Positions 51,815 through 60,202 of a DNA stretch of 64,000 nt are shown one piece after another. Positions within the stretch are counted from its first letter, which is position 1; every line of letters starts with the position of its first letter. Under the pieces are notes generated by a model. It had not been told where the DNA came from. It worked only from the letters and a program-made list of their open reading frames with translations, and did no database searches. Origin of the DNA: Hyphomicrobiales bacterium (GTDB lineage: Bacteria; Pseudomonadota; Alphaproteobacteria; Rhizobiales; Rhizobiaceae). Position numbers and translations under genes: made by a program. The stretch covers positions 434,001 through 498,000 of the forward strand of contig UBYA01000011.1 of assembly GCA_900469615.1 (NCBI GenBank). The letters are read 5' to 3'.

Positions 51815-52669
51815 ATGAAAACTCGCGTAGGAAAGCAATTTGTTGCAGGAAGCCTGATTTGTTGTGCAATGCTGCTTGGCACGGGAATTCCCGCCATGGC
51901 GGAAAAGATCGGTAATTGCGAAGTTACTGGCACCAAGGGTTCCGATCCGATCAAGCCGGCAGTCGCAGGCCAGCTGACCGTCCAGACCACGTTGCCGGCA
52001 CCGGCCTGGTGGAACGGCGATTCACCGGATGCCATGAAGGATGGCTACGAGTATTGCATGGCCATCAACATGGCCTATCGCGCTGGCCTCGACAAGGTGA
52101 AGGTCGTCAACGTGTCCTTCGACGCGCTCGTCGCCGCCCAGACCAAGGATTTCGATATCGCACTGGCTGAAATCTCCATCACGGACAAGCGCAAGAAAGT
52201 GGTTGATTTCTCGACGCCCTATTTCGACTCCGATATCGGCGTGGCGGTCAAGAAGGGTACGAAATACTCCGCCGATACGGTGAAGGACATGCGCTTCGGC
52301 GTGATGCAAGGCACGACCGGCGCGAATTTCGTCGATCAGAAGCTGAAGCCGAAGGAAGTCAAGGTTTTCTCCGATACCGGCGTGCTGTCCACGGCCCTGA
52401 TGTCCAACCAGATCGATGCCGCCTTGCATGACACCTCGATTATGCTCGGGGTTGCCACCAACTCGCACGGTATGATCGAAGTGCCCTATCAGTATTCGAC
52501 GGGCGAGTCCTATGGCGCGCTCTATCCGAAGGGATCGCCCAACGAGACCGCCTTCAACAAGATGATCGAGGACATGAAGAAGGACGGCACCCTTGCCGCC
52601 CTCTCCAAGAAATATCTGGCCGATGCCTGGGGTGCGGATCCGGCCCAGATTCCTTATCTCAAGCCCTGA
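51815..52669 (+). CDS. Amino-acid ABC transporter substrate-binding protein
   Basis: A 284-residue periplasmic protein of the polar amino acid family (HisJ/ArgT/FliY type, SBP_bac_3). The signal peptide (MKTRVGKQFVAGSLICCAML...) is followed by LTVQTTLPAPAWWNGDSPD, FDIALAEISITDKRKKVVDF and the second-lobe block RFGVMQGTTGANFVD. The GYEYCMAINMAYRAGL segment and the C-terminal NKMIEDMKKDGTLAALSKKY are typical. Ligand unknown. It leads an operon with permease, ATPase and an amidase, so an amide or amidated amino acid is a possible ligand. Confidence 0.88.
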   Translation: MKTRVGKQFVAGSLICCAMLLGTGIPAMAEKIGNCEVTGTKGSDPIKPAVAGQLTVQTTLPAPAWWNGDSPDAMKDGYEYCMAINMAYRAGLDKVKVVNVSFDALVAAQTKDFDIALAEISITDKRKKVVDFSTPYFDSDIGVAVKKGTKYSADTVKDMRFGVMQGTTGANFVDQKLKPKEVKVFSDTGVLSTALMSNQIDAALHDTSIMLGVATNSHGMIEVPYQYSTGESYGALYPKGSPNETAFNKMIEDMKKDGTLAALSKKYLADAWGADPAQIPYLKP

Positions 52670-52680
52670 TCACGCTGTCG

Positions 52681-52710
52681 CACCGGATCGCCGTCCCCGG
52701 CGATCCGGTG
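52681..52710 (+). other. Hairpin after the amino-acid binding-protein gene
   Basis: CACCGGATCGCC and GGCGATCCGGTG form a perfect 12-bp stem with a 6-base loop, 11 nt after the stop codon. No T run follows, so read-through into the permease gene is expected. Confidence 0.7.
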
Positions 52711-52800
52711 CAGCCGTTCCCGCAATCGCCTGCTTTAGCCGGGATTTTCCCGCCAGCGGACAGATTTTGGAGCGGCATCTTCGCCCAGATTTGTTCTGAC

Positions 52801-52840
52801 GCATTTTCCATCGATAAACCGAGTGCATTCCGGAAAATGC
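52801..52840 (+). other. Second inverted repeat in the leader of the permease gene
   Basis: GCATTTTCC and GGAAAATGC are exact 9-base reverse complements separated by 22 bases, ending 20 bases before the permease start. It may form a stem close to the ribosome site or serve as an operator. Confidence 0.4.
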
Positions 52841-52860
52841 CTTGAAGGCAGAGGCATGCG

Positions 52861-53994
52861 ATGACCGAAAATACCCCTCGACCGGGGACCAAGCCCCTGC
52901 TTGGCCTTTATGAAGGCGAGCGCAGCTGGAGTGCCAGCGCACCGCCGAAAGACACGACCAACTGGGCCGTGACCGCCCTGATCGTCAGCGTTGTCGTTCT
53001 GCTTGCAGGCTGGAAAACCCTGCGCGACATCTATGGAGCCCTGACCGAACTCGGTGCGGGCGGCGCCATCTCGGCAGGCTTGCTGGTTCTGTGCGGGCTT
53101 GCGATATTGTTGCTGCTACGACCGGCGACGAAATCGTGGCTTGCGTCCGTCGCGGCCAAAAATGCCCTTGCCGGCAATGACCTGATTGCCGCCCGGATCG
53201 CCGCCGCAACATCACGCGAGTCGGCCTTTTCGACCTTCGGCTACGGGGCGGTCATCACGCTCCTGCTCCTCGGCACGCAATTCCTGATGGCCAACGACCT
53301 TGCCGTCAGCCGCACCTTCGTGCAACTGCCGCTGATTTTCAGCTCGTTCGGCCTGGTGCTGAAAGCGTTCTGGATCAACATCTACATTTTCGTGCTCGCA
53401 GAGGTTCTGGTGCTGATCTGGGGGCTGATCGTTGCGATCGCCCGGCTGATGCCGGGGGAAGCCGGGCGGCCGGTCCGCCTGATCGCAACCATCTACACCG
53501 ATATGTTCCGCGGCATGCCGGCGATCATCAATATCTATCTTATCGGCTTCGGCATCCCGCTGACAGGCTTGCCCTATCTGAAGGATCTGGCGCCGGAATC
53601 CTACGCCATCATTGCGCTTACGCTCACCTATGGCGCCTATGTTGCCGAGGTCTACCGGGCCGGCATCGACAGTATTCACCGCAGCCAGGTCGCGGCGGCT
53701 CGATCTCTCGGCCTGTCCTATATGCAGACCCTGCGTTATGTCGTGCTGCCGCAGGCGGTGCGGCGCATCATACCGCCGCTGCTCAACGATTTCATCGGCC
53801 TGCAGAAGGATACGGCGCTCGTCAATGTTATCGGCTCGATCGATGCATTCAATCAGGCACGCATCGTCGGCGCCAACAATTTCAACCTGTCGCCGGTAAC
53901 GACGGTGGCCTTACTCTTCATCCTGATCACTATCCCGCAAGCCCGCTTCGTGGACAGGCTGCTCGAGCGTGAGCAGCGCCGCACGCAGTCATAG
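52861..53994 (+). CDS. Amino-acid ABC transporter permease with N-terminal extension
   Basis: A 377-residue permease. The C-terminal 230 residues are a HisM/GlnP-type transport domain with the EAA loop AEVYRAGIDSIHRSQVAAAR followed by SLGLSYMQTLRYVVLPQAVRR in two blocks and the NDFIGLQKDTALVNVI segment. The first 130 residues are extra compared with the usual 220-250-residue permeases: they contain two additional hydrophobic segments (WAVTALIVSVVVLLAGW and AGLLVLCGLAILLLL) and a basic loop. Only one permease gene is present, so the channel is probably a homodimer. It precedes the ATPase gene by 22 bases. Confidence 0.88.
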   Translation: MTENTPRPGTKPLLGLYEGERSWSASAPPKDTTNWAVTALIVSVVVLLAGWKTLRDIYGALTELGAGGAISAGLLVLCGLAILLLLRPATKSWLASVAAKNALAGNDLIAARIAAATSRESAFSTFGYGAVITLLLLGTQFLMANDLAVSRTFVQLPLIFSSFGLVLKAFWINIYIFVLAEVLVLIWGLIVAIARLMPGEAGRPVRLIATIYTDMFRGMPAIINIYLIGFGIPLTGLPYLKDLAPESYAIIALTLTYGAYVAEVYRAGIDSIHRSQVAAARSLGLSYMQTLRYVVLPQAVRRIIPPLLNDFIGLQKDTALVNVIGSIDAFNQARIVGANNFNLSPVTTVALLFILITIPQARFVDRLLEREQRRTQS

Positions 53995-54016
53995 CTGATC
54001 CGGAAAGGTACGACCG

Positions 54017-54760
54017 ATGGCGATGATCGAAATTCGCAACCTAACGAAATCCTATGGCCTCGTGAAAATTCTCGACGGGCTGAACCTCGACGTGGACGAG
54101 CATCAAGTCGTATGCCTGATCGGTCCTTCGGGCTGCGGCAAGTCCACTTTGCTGCGCTGCCTCAACGGGCTGGAGCAGATCCAGGATGGCGAGATCCGCA
54201 TTCACGGCGACCGCATGTCCGGCCCCGGTGTCGACGTCAATGCGCTCCGGCGCGATGTCGGCATCGTATTCCAGAGCTATAATCTGTTCCCGCATATGAG
54301 CGTGGTCGAGAACGTCATGCTTGCGCCGACCAAGGTCCTGGGCCAGAAACGCGAGAATGCCGAAGCCCGCGCACTGTCGCTGCTGAAGCGCATCGGCCTC
54401 GAACATCGGGCAACGGCCTATCCCGATCAGCTTTCCGGCGGCCAGCAACAGCGCGTCGCCATCGTGCGGGCGCTGGCGATGGGGCCATCGGTGCTGCTTC
54501 TGGACGAAATTACCTCGGCGCTCGATCCCGAGTTGGTGTCCGAGGTCCTGAACATCGTGCGCGATCTCGCGGCCGAGGGCATGACCATGCTGCTCGCCAC
54601 GCATGAGATGGGTTTCGCACGCGAAGTGGCAAGCAAGGTCTGCTTCCTTTATGGCGGCAAGGTTCATGAGGAAGGCCCTCCTTCCCAGATTTTCGAAGAC
54701 CCGAAAGAGGATCGCACACGCAGCTTCCTGCAGAGCATCATCGAGGCAGGACGATTGTAG
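54017..54760 (+). CDS. Amino-acid ABC transporter ATP-binding protein
   Basis: A 247-residue ATPase of the GlnQ/HisP family: Walker A GPSGCGKST, Q-loop IVFQSYNLFPHMSV, signature LSGGQQQRVAIVRAL, Walker B LLLDEITSALDP and the switch His in LATHEMGFAREV. The Walker B neighbour reads DEIT instead of the common DEPT, seen in a minor set of this family. A second ATG two codons later (54023) is an alternative start. It completes the importer; the amidase gene follows on the same strand. Confidence 0.9.
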   Translation: MAMIEIRNLTKSYGLVKILDGLNLDVDEHQVVCLIGPSGCGKSTLLRCLNGLEQIQDGEIRIHGDRMSGPGVDVNALRRDVGIVFQSYNLFPHMSVVENVMLAPTKVLGQKRENAEARALSLLKRIGLEHRATAYPDQLSGGQQQRVAIVRALAMGPSVLLLDEITSALDPELVSEVLNIVRDLAAEGMTMLLATHEMGFAREVASKVCFLYGGKVHEEGPPSQIFEDPKEDRTRSFLQSIIEAGRL

Positions 54761-54799
54761 AGAGCTCGGTAAACCGTAAGACCGGTTCCGGGAGGAGCG

Positions 54800-54982
54800 A
54801 TGACGATCCATCGTCCCCGCAGATTCCTTATTCTCCGAGGACAATGGCGTTGCGAGAATCGAAGGAAGATCGGTATGGGGACTGAATATCCTGTCCAGAC
54901 CGCACACGCCACCCGGCCGGAAAGCCGACCGCCGCGCTTGAACAGGAGCGCATCTCTCTGTGGGAGCAGCCGAATTCCATGA
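54800..54982 (+). CDS. Possible small leader ORF before the amidase gene
   Basis: A 60-codon frame that starts with an unusually good ribosome site (GGGAGGAG, 4 bases before the ATG) and stops in an ATGA overlap with the amidase start, the layout of translational coupling. Its product is basic and low-complexity (MTIHRPRRFLILRGQW...) and resembles no family I know. It may be a leader peptide, a recently decayed gene start, or chance. The amidase itself has only a weak ribosome site, which gives the leader some credibility. Confidence 0.25.
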   Translation: MTIHRPRRFLILRGQWRCENRRKIGMGTEYPVQTAHATRPESRPPRLNRSASLCGSSRIP

Positions 54983-56301
54983 CCGATGACCAGAAGGCAA
55001 TGACAACCTCGCGCGACCGGTTGGAACGGATCTTGGCGGTGTTGGAGGATCGGAAAGACAGGGAGCATACGTTTCTGAAGGTCTATCGCAAGGAGGCATG
55101 CGCCGCCGCCGACGCCTCGGATCGCCGCCGTCGCTCAAATGCGCTCCTGGGGCCTCTCGACGGCACGATCATCTCAATCAAGGATATCTTCGACGTAGCC
55201 GGCGAACCCACGCTTGCCGGGTCGGTTATCCGACGCAGCACTCCCCCTGCCCGGGAGGACGCCCCGATAGTCCAGCGCCTGCGGAAAGCCGGCGCCGTTA
55301 TCCTCGGGAAAACAAATCTGGACGAATTCTGTTTCACCACGACCGGAATCAACCCGCACTACGGAACTCCGGGCAACGCATGCAATCCCGAATTGATCCC
55401 GGGAGGGTCATCGGCTGGAGCCGCCGTGTCGGTGGCCGAGCGCACCTGCGATATAGCGATAGGTTCGGACACGGGCGGCTCTGTCCGCATCCCCGCGGCA
55501 TTGAACGGTGTTGTCGGCTTCAAGCCCACGGCCCGACGCATACCCCTCGACGGCGCCTTTCCCCTCTCGCCGTCACTCGATTCGATCGGTCCGATCGCAC
55601 GCTCAGTGGCTGCCTGTGCATTCGCCGACGCAATCATGGCGGGAGAAGCTGCAAACGAGATGTCGGAGCTTCCTTTGGAGGGCGTCCAGCTGGGCATACC
55701 AAAGGGATACCTGCTGAGCGATGTTCACGGCGAGATCGCGGCGAGCATGGACAATGCTCTGGACCTGTTGCGGAAGAATGGCGCGCTGGTTTCGGAGTGC
55801 GATATCGACGACCTTTTGGAACGGATGCGTGCAGCGACACGCGAAGCGTCCATTGCCTCTGTCGAGGCCGCCGAAATTCACGCGGATTGGCTCCGGGCCG
55901 GTATCGAGCCCGTTAATCCGCGCGTCTCCGAACCATTGAGACGCCGGCTGAAATTTCCGGCTTGGGCTTATTTGCGGATGATGCGCACGCGCAGCGAATT
56001 GATGGCGGAGATGGATGATCGCCTGAAATGCATCGATGCGCTCGTGCTGCCAACAACTCCCATTTTTGCTCCCCGCATCGACCATATCGATGCCGACCCG
56101 GAGTTTGCGGAGCAGACGGAGTCTCTTCTTTTGAGAAACACGCAGATTGCAAATCAATTCGATTTAACGGCCATTTCGCTTCCCTTGCCCCGACTTTCTC
56201 TGCCGGCGGGACTGACATTGACGGCGCGCAGCGGATGGGACCGGCGGCTTCTGGGGTGGGCAACCGGTGTCGAAAAACTGTTGGCCAGCGTGGGTTCCTG
56301 A
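54979..56301 (+). CDS. Amidase (amidase signature family)
   Basis: A 440-residue hydrolase of amides. The Ser-cisSer-Lys triad is visible: Lys in TIISIKDIFDVAGEPT, the two serines in the signature GGSSAGAAVSVAERTCDIAIGSDTGGSVRIP read in two blocks (GGSSAGAAVS, then GSDTGGSVRIPAALNGVVGF). Length is at the short end of the family (usually 440-520). No signal peptide, so it acts in the cytoplasm. It follows the amino-acid ABC importer by about 220 bases and may hydrolyse the imported amide. Confidence 0.87.
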   Translation: MTDDQKAMTTSRDRLERILAVLEDRKDREHTFLKVYRKEACAAADASDRRRRSNALLGPLDGTIISIKDIFDVAGEPTLAGSVIRRSTPPAREDAPIVQRLRKAGAVILGKTNLDEFCFTTTGINPHYGTPGNACNPELIPGGSSAGAAVSVAERTCDIAIGSDTGGSVRIPAALNGVVGFKPTARRIPLDGAFPLSPSLDSIGPIARSVAACAFADAIMAGEAANEMSELPLEGVQLGIPKGYLLSDVHGEIAASMDNALDLLRKNGALVSECDIDDLLERMRAATREASIASVEAAEIHADWLRAGIEPVNPRVSEPLRRRLKFPAWAYLRMMRTRSELMAEMDDRLKCIDALVLPTTPIFAPRIDHIDADPEFAEQTESLLLRNTQIANQFDLTAISLPLPRLSLPAGLTLTARSGWDRRLLGWATGVEKLLASVGS

Positions 56302-56385
56302 CGAGGATCATCTGCTCCTGGAGCTTTTCTTCGAATCGCGAAACCGCTCCATCCTTGGGAAGAGCCTATTGCGCAGCGCCTATCT

Positions 56386-56660
56386 TCACCCCATTCCTCC
56401 AAAACAGACATATTTCATCGACAGGAAATCATACTTTGAGTCTTCGCGGCCGAACTCGGTGGCGGTGTCACTTCCCGAGTCCTGTTGAACCGGAAGATCG
56501 GTGCAAGCGGTGCAAAGCTCTCTTCGCTGGCCACCGTCATGTCCGACCTGGCACCCACCAGGGAGCGTAGGCTCGAAGAACAGCCCGCCGCGTGAATGCG
56601 CACCGCCGCCAACCTCAATCTTCGCGTCCTTGGCGATCGAAGGCAGGTCGAGGGCTTGCT
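56386..56660 (-). pseudogene. Decayed remnant of succinate-semialdehyde dehydrogenase (gabD-like)
   Basis: Pieces in three minus-strand frames match consecutive parts of the C-terminal half of GabD. First, IAKDAKIEVGGGAHSRGGLF with FEPTL after it; then, after a frameshift near 56550, ARSDMTVASEESFAPLAPIF and RFNRTREV, matching the catalytic-domain EETFGPLAPLFRF region; last, in another frame, TEFGREDSKYDFLSMKYVCF ending at a TGA at 56386-56388, matching the TEFG and [22 protein letters not shown] ends with about 45 residues lost between them. It is a frameshifted, internally deleted fossil; the N-terminal half and the catalytic Cys are gone. The rest of the gap before the methyltransferase gene holds nothing else I can identify. 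Confidence 0.65.
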
Positions 56661-56724
56661 TTCGTTGCGTGCTCCCGTTCCAATCGTGCCGATGAGTCCA
56701 CCCCTTAAACGAGGACGAGCTTGC

Positions 56725-57441
56725 ATGGCATGCACGGACGCAAAGACCCTACATCTCGAGGAGTTTGCCGAGATCCTGCTGAGATGCAATCATCTCTACC
56801 ATCCAAGCAACGACTCCATTGCTTTGCGCAACGCCGTCGAAAGCAGGCGCCAGATCGAGATTTTCGACTATAGCCTATCCGCCGATGCATTTACCCGCGC
56901 TTTTGGAATGCGGAATTCCCTGAAATGCCTGCAGGCGCTCGCCAACCTCGAAGCCGCGGCTCACAAATATAGACGGGTATGCGATCTGGGCTGCGGCTCG
57001 GGCGCCTTCAGCCTCGCTTTTGCCTATCTCGCCGGCAATCCCGAGCTGGAACTTCACGGGCTGGACATATCGGAACATCAGCTTTCGCTCGCCAGGGAAC
57101 TCATGTCAGCCGCTGCACTGCCGGGACGTTTTCAGTTCGAGCAGCGGACGCTGCCGGCGCGGATCGGTTATCTGCCCGATCTGACGATCTCCTCCTACTG
57201 GTTTTGCGAGAATGAGCACGTCATAGCCGATCCCGTGCTTTTCGATCTGACGGTGGGACGGGAACTGCTGATCGTCGATTATGAGAAGATCATCGACCGC
57301 ATCGCCGCTTGCCTTCCGAACGGGCTCCATGTTCTGGCGCGATACAGCGCCAATGTCGAAATCCCCGCCGCCCTGACCGATTTCGTCGCACAGGAAAGGG
57401 CAAGCGTTTACAGCATCCATATCAGCCGAAGCGCGGATTAG
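56725..57441 (+). CDS. Class I SAM-dependent methyltransferase
   Basis: A 238-residue cytoplasmic protein. The SAM-binding motif I is VCDLGCGSGAFSLAFA (about residue 95), motif II includes LHGLDISEHQLSLAREL, and the motif IV region is DLTISSYWFCENEHVI. The N-terminal 85 residues are helical and not matched to a known family. GAGGACGAG precedes the ATG at 56725; an open frame extends upstream into the gabD remnant. Substrate unknown; the neighbourhood (pseudogene, exported protein) gives no clue. Confidence 0.72.
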   Translation: MACTDAKTLHLEEFAEILLRCNHLYHPSNDSIALRNAVESRRQIEIFDYSLSADAFTRAFGMRNSLKCLQALANLEAAAHKYRRVCDLGCGSGAFSLAFAYLAGNPELELHGLDISEHQLSLARELMSAAALPGRFQFEQRTLPARIGYLPDLTISSYWFCENEHVIADPVLFDLTVGRELLIVDYEKIIDRIAACLPNGLHVLARYSANVEIPAALTDFVAQERASVYSIHISRSAD

Positions 57442-57596
57442 AAAACCGGGCAAGATCGCTGCTCTCGTTGAGAGCGGCCATAAAGCACTTTGGGTCTTGC
57501 CAACAGCAGCAGGGCTGCCATCTATGCCATCGGCGAACTTGTCAGGCGGCGAGTTCCGATCTTTAGAATTTCGTTTGCGCAGAGGATTTCGTCGGC

Positions 57597-58313
57597 ATGC
57601 TCTCCTGGTCCTCATCATTCGCCCGCATCATTGCTATCGGCGGTTCCGCCGCCCTTGCGCTTGGCACACAGACTGTCATGGCGCAGGAGATGTCCACTTC
57701 GGCGCAATGGCCCGATACACCGACCTCTCGGCTGGAAGCGCTTGCCATCCTTCAGACCCTGAATGCCGATCTTCTCAGCAATGCCAGCGCCACGCTGACG
57801 CTCGACCGCTGGTGCGCTGCCCACAAGCTTGCACCGGATGGCTCCAAGATCGTCGCTCAGCGTGTGCACGGGCAGGACAAGCCGGCCGACGGCGCGATCC
57901 GCAAGCTGCTCGCCGTCGGTCCCGACGAACCAATCGCCTACCGCCGCGTTCGCCTCGCCTGCGGTGACCGGGTCCTGTCGGAAGCGGATAACTGGTACGT
58001 CCCGGCAAAGCTGACGGCAGAGATGAACAAGGCGCTCGATACGAGCGATATCGCCTTCGGCCGCGCCGTTCAGGCCCTTAATTTCAGCCGCACGAATCTC
58101 TCGGCCAGACTGCTTTGGTCCCCTCTTCCGCAGGGATGGGAATCCGGAGCGGACCTGCCACCATCGGAAGCGGGGTCGCTCGCTCTACCGCCCTTTCTTC
58201 TCGAACATCATGCGATCCTGAAACTGCCCGATGGCACGCCGTTCAGTGCGCTGATCGAAAGCTATACCAGTCGTGTCCTGGATTTCCCGGCTCCGCATCT
58301 ACCCTCGCAATAG
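57597..58313 (+). CDS. Exported hypothetical protein, UbiC (chorismate lyase)-like
   Basis: A 238-residue protein with a signal peptide (SFARIIAIGGSAALALG...VMAQ, cleavage about residue 29). The mature part resembles the chorismate lyase/UTRA fold: LEALAILQTLNADLLSNASA, then IAYRRVRLACGDRVLSEADN with WYVP after it, then LARLLWSP-like and the C-terminal strand FSALIESYTSRVLDF. The Arg and Glu expected to bind chorismate are partly present (RRVRLACGDRVLSEADNWY). Export to the periplasm is hard to reconcile with ubiquinone synthesis, so it may be a paralogue with another role. The ATG has AGAGGA upstream. Confidence 0.62.
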   Translation: MLSWSSSFARIIAIGGSAALALGTQTVMAQEMSTSAQWPDTPTSRLEALAILQTLNADLLSNASATLTLDRWCAAHKLAPDGSKIVAQRVHGQDKPADGAIRKLLAVGPDEPIAYRRVRLACGDRVLSEADNWYVPAKLTAEMNKALDTSDIAFGRAVQALNFSRTNLSARLLWSPLPQGWESGADLPPSEAGSLALPPFLLEHHAILKLPDGTPFSALIESYTSRVLDFPAPHLPSQ

Positions 58314-58473
58314 GTAGCGTCCTGCACCCTGGAAAATTGCCTGAAATACAAAGCGCCACAGATCGCACAATGGGCCGGCAAGAGCTTTTCTCGACTTTGC
58401 TGCACAGGAAAAAGCCAGTTTCACACAAGTCACTCTGGTTATCGTATCGGCATCAGCAACGTGCGAGGAACCA

Positions 58474-59772
58474 ATGAGCATCTTTGGTAGCATGAAAACA
58501 GCAGTTTCAGGCATGAATGCGCAGGCAAATAAGCTTAGCACCGTGTCGGACAACATCGCGAACGTCAACACAACGGCCTACAAGTCGGCAAGCACCAGCT
58601 TTTCGTCGTTGATCCTGGCCTCTGGCGGTGGGAATTACAATTCCGGCAGCGTCGAAACGAGTGTCAGCTATTCGGTCTCCCAGCAGGGCGATACCGTCTC
58701 GACGTCGTCGAGCAGCGATCTGTCTATCCAGGGCGCCGGCTTCTTCGTGGTGCAGGGCGCCGACGGCAAGACGGTTTTGACGCGGGCGGGCGATTTCGTC
58801 CCCGATGCCAACGGCAATCTCGTGAATTCCGCCGGCTATACCCTGATGGGCTATTCCTATCAATCGGGAGCGCCTGCCGTCGTCGTCAACGGTTTCGACG
58901 GCCTGGTGCCGATCAACGTCAACCAGAACGGCCTTGCCAGCTCGGCATCGACTTCGGGCAGCTTTACCGGCAACCTCAATTCGAATGCGACGGTTGTCGT
59001 GCCGAGTTCGACCGAGACGCTTCCCAGTGCGAACCAGTCGACCACGACAGCCGATACGCAGAAAAGCTCGGTCGTCGCCTACGACAAGCTCGGCAACACC
59101 GTCATGTACGACATCTACTATACCAAGACGCAGGCCGCCGATGCGACGGCAACGCCTCCGACGACGGATCAGTGGGAAGTGAGCGTCTATCGCAACGCCG
59201 ATGCCAGTACGTCCGGCAGCAGCTCCTTCCCCTATTCCTCCGGCCCGCTCGCCACCAGCACCTTGACGTTCGATTCGAACGGAAATCTGACAAGCGGCGG
59301 AAACTTCACCGTTACCGATGCCAAGACCGGTGGTTCGATCGCAATGGATCTGAGCCAGATGACGCAGAAGGCGACCGACTTCAGCTCGAAGGGATCGACC
59401 GATGGACAGGCGGCAAGCCCGGTCACGGGCGTCACCATCGACAAGGACGGCGTCGTCTATGCAAACTACAAGACCGGCGATCCCAAAGCGATCTATCAGA
59501 TCCCGCTGGCGACCGTCGCAAGCCCGGACAAGCTGACGCTCCTCAGCGGCAACGTCTATCAGGCCAATGGCGACTCCGGCGTTACCGTCACCAGTTTCGC
59601 CAACAGCAACGGTCTCGGCTACATTCAGTCGAACTCGCTGGAAGCATCGAATGTCGACCTGGCCGGCCAGCTGACGGACATGATCCAGGCCCAGAAGAGC
59701 TACACGGCCAACTCCAAGGTGTTCCAGACCGGCTCCGACCTGCTGGACGTGCTCGTCAATCTCCAGCGCTGA
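58474..59772 (+). CDS. flgE: Flagellar hook protein FlgE
   Basis: A 432-residue hook protein with no signal peptide, exported through the flagellar apparatus. The N-terminal rod/hook signature MSIFGSMKTAVSGMNAQANK, then LSTVSDNIANVNTTAYKSAS, the central variable Ser/Thr-rich part and the C-terminal heptad region SNVDLAGQLTDMIQAQKSYT with NSKVFQTGSDLLDVLVNLQR after it are all present. The length suits the rhizobial FlgE (about 400-450). GAGGAA precedes the ATG and a strong terminator follows, so it is a single-gene unit. No other flagellar structural gene is near. Confidence 0.93.
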   Translation: MSIFGSMKTAVSGMNAQANKLSTVSDNIANVNTTAYKSASTSFSSLILASGGGNYNSGSVETSVSYSVSQQGDTVSTSSSSDLSIQGAGFFVVQGADGKTVLTRAGDFVPDANGNLVNSAGYTLMGYSYQSGAPAVVVNGFDGLVPINVNQNGLASSASTSGSFTGNLNSNATVVVPSSTETLPSANQSTTTADTQKSSVVAYDKLGNTVMYDIYYTKTQAADATATPPTTDQWEVSVYRNADASTSGSSSFPYSSGPLATSTLTFDSNGNLTSGGNFTVTDAKTGGSIAMDLSQMTQKATDFSSKGSTDGQAASPVTGVTIDKDGVVYANYKTGDPKAIYQIPLATVASPDKLTLLSGNVYQANGDSGVTVTSFANSNGLGYIQSNSLEASNVDLAGQLTDMIQAQKSYTANSKVFQTGSDLLDVLVNLQR

Positions 59773-59791
59773 TTTTTTGCTTTGCGCAATC

Positions 59792-59818
59792 AGGGGCCCT
59801 TCGGGGCCCTTTTTTTAT
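59792..59818 (+). terminator. Terminator of flgE
   Basis: A 6-bp all-GC stem plus a closing wobble pair around a TTCG tetraloop is followed by a run of seven T. It lies 20 bases after the stop codon and is a textbook Rho-independent terminator. Confidence 0.92.
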
Positions 59819-60202
59819 TGTCGGGTGCGACGCCAAGCCTGTTGCGGCCTGCCGCCAAGTTGCCGACGTGTCCGGCCTGCCACGGCCGATTATTTCCGCT
59901 ATCGATAGCGTCCGATGAGCTCCGGGCTAAGCAACTAGGGGCCGAAGTTCGCCATATTTGCGCCGCGATCGGTAAGGAATGCTGACGAAACAGGTCGAAA
60001 ACCCAATGGCAGGCGAAGAATTTTCCATCGCCGCCGGGAAACCTCACCTCCGTTAGGTCTACGTTCAGCAAAGCAGCGCACAACTATGATTTCTGGATCC
60101 GGCGCATGGCGGCCAAGCTTGTGGGGCAGGCAGGCCGTCGATGCCGCTCTTGCCGGCAGCGGCGTATTCGGATCTGAAATGTTTGACAGGAGATTCAATT
60201 CC
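59819..60202. other. Non-coding stretch between flgE and the L,D-transpeptidase-like gene
   Basis: About 380 bases without a convincing gene. A perfect 14-bp palindrome, CGCTATCGATAGCG, lies at 59897-59910; nothing else stands out. Confidence 0.35.
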
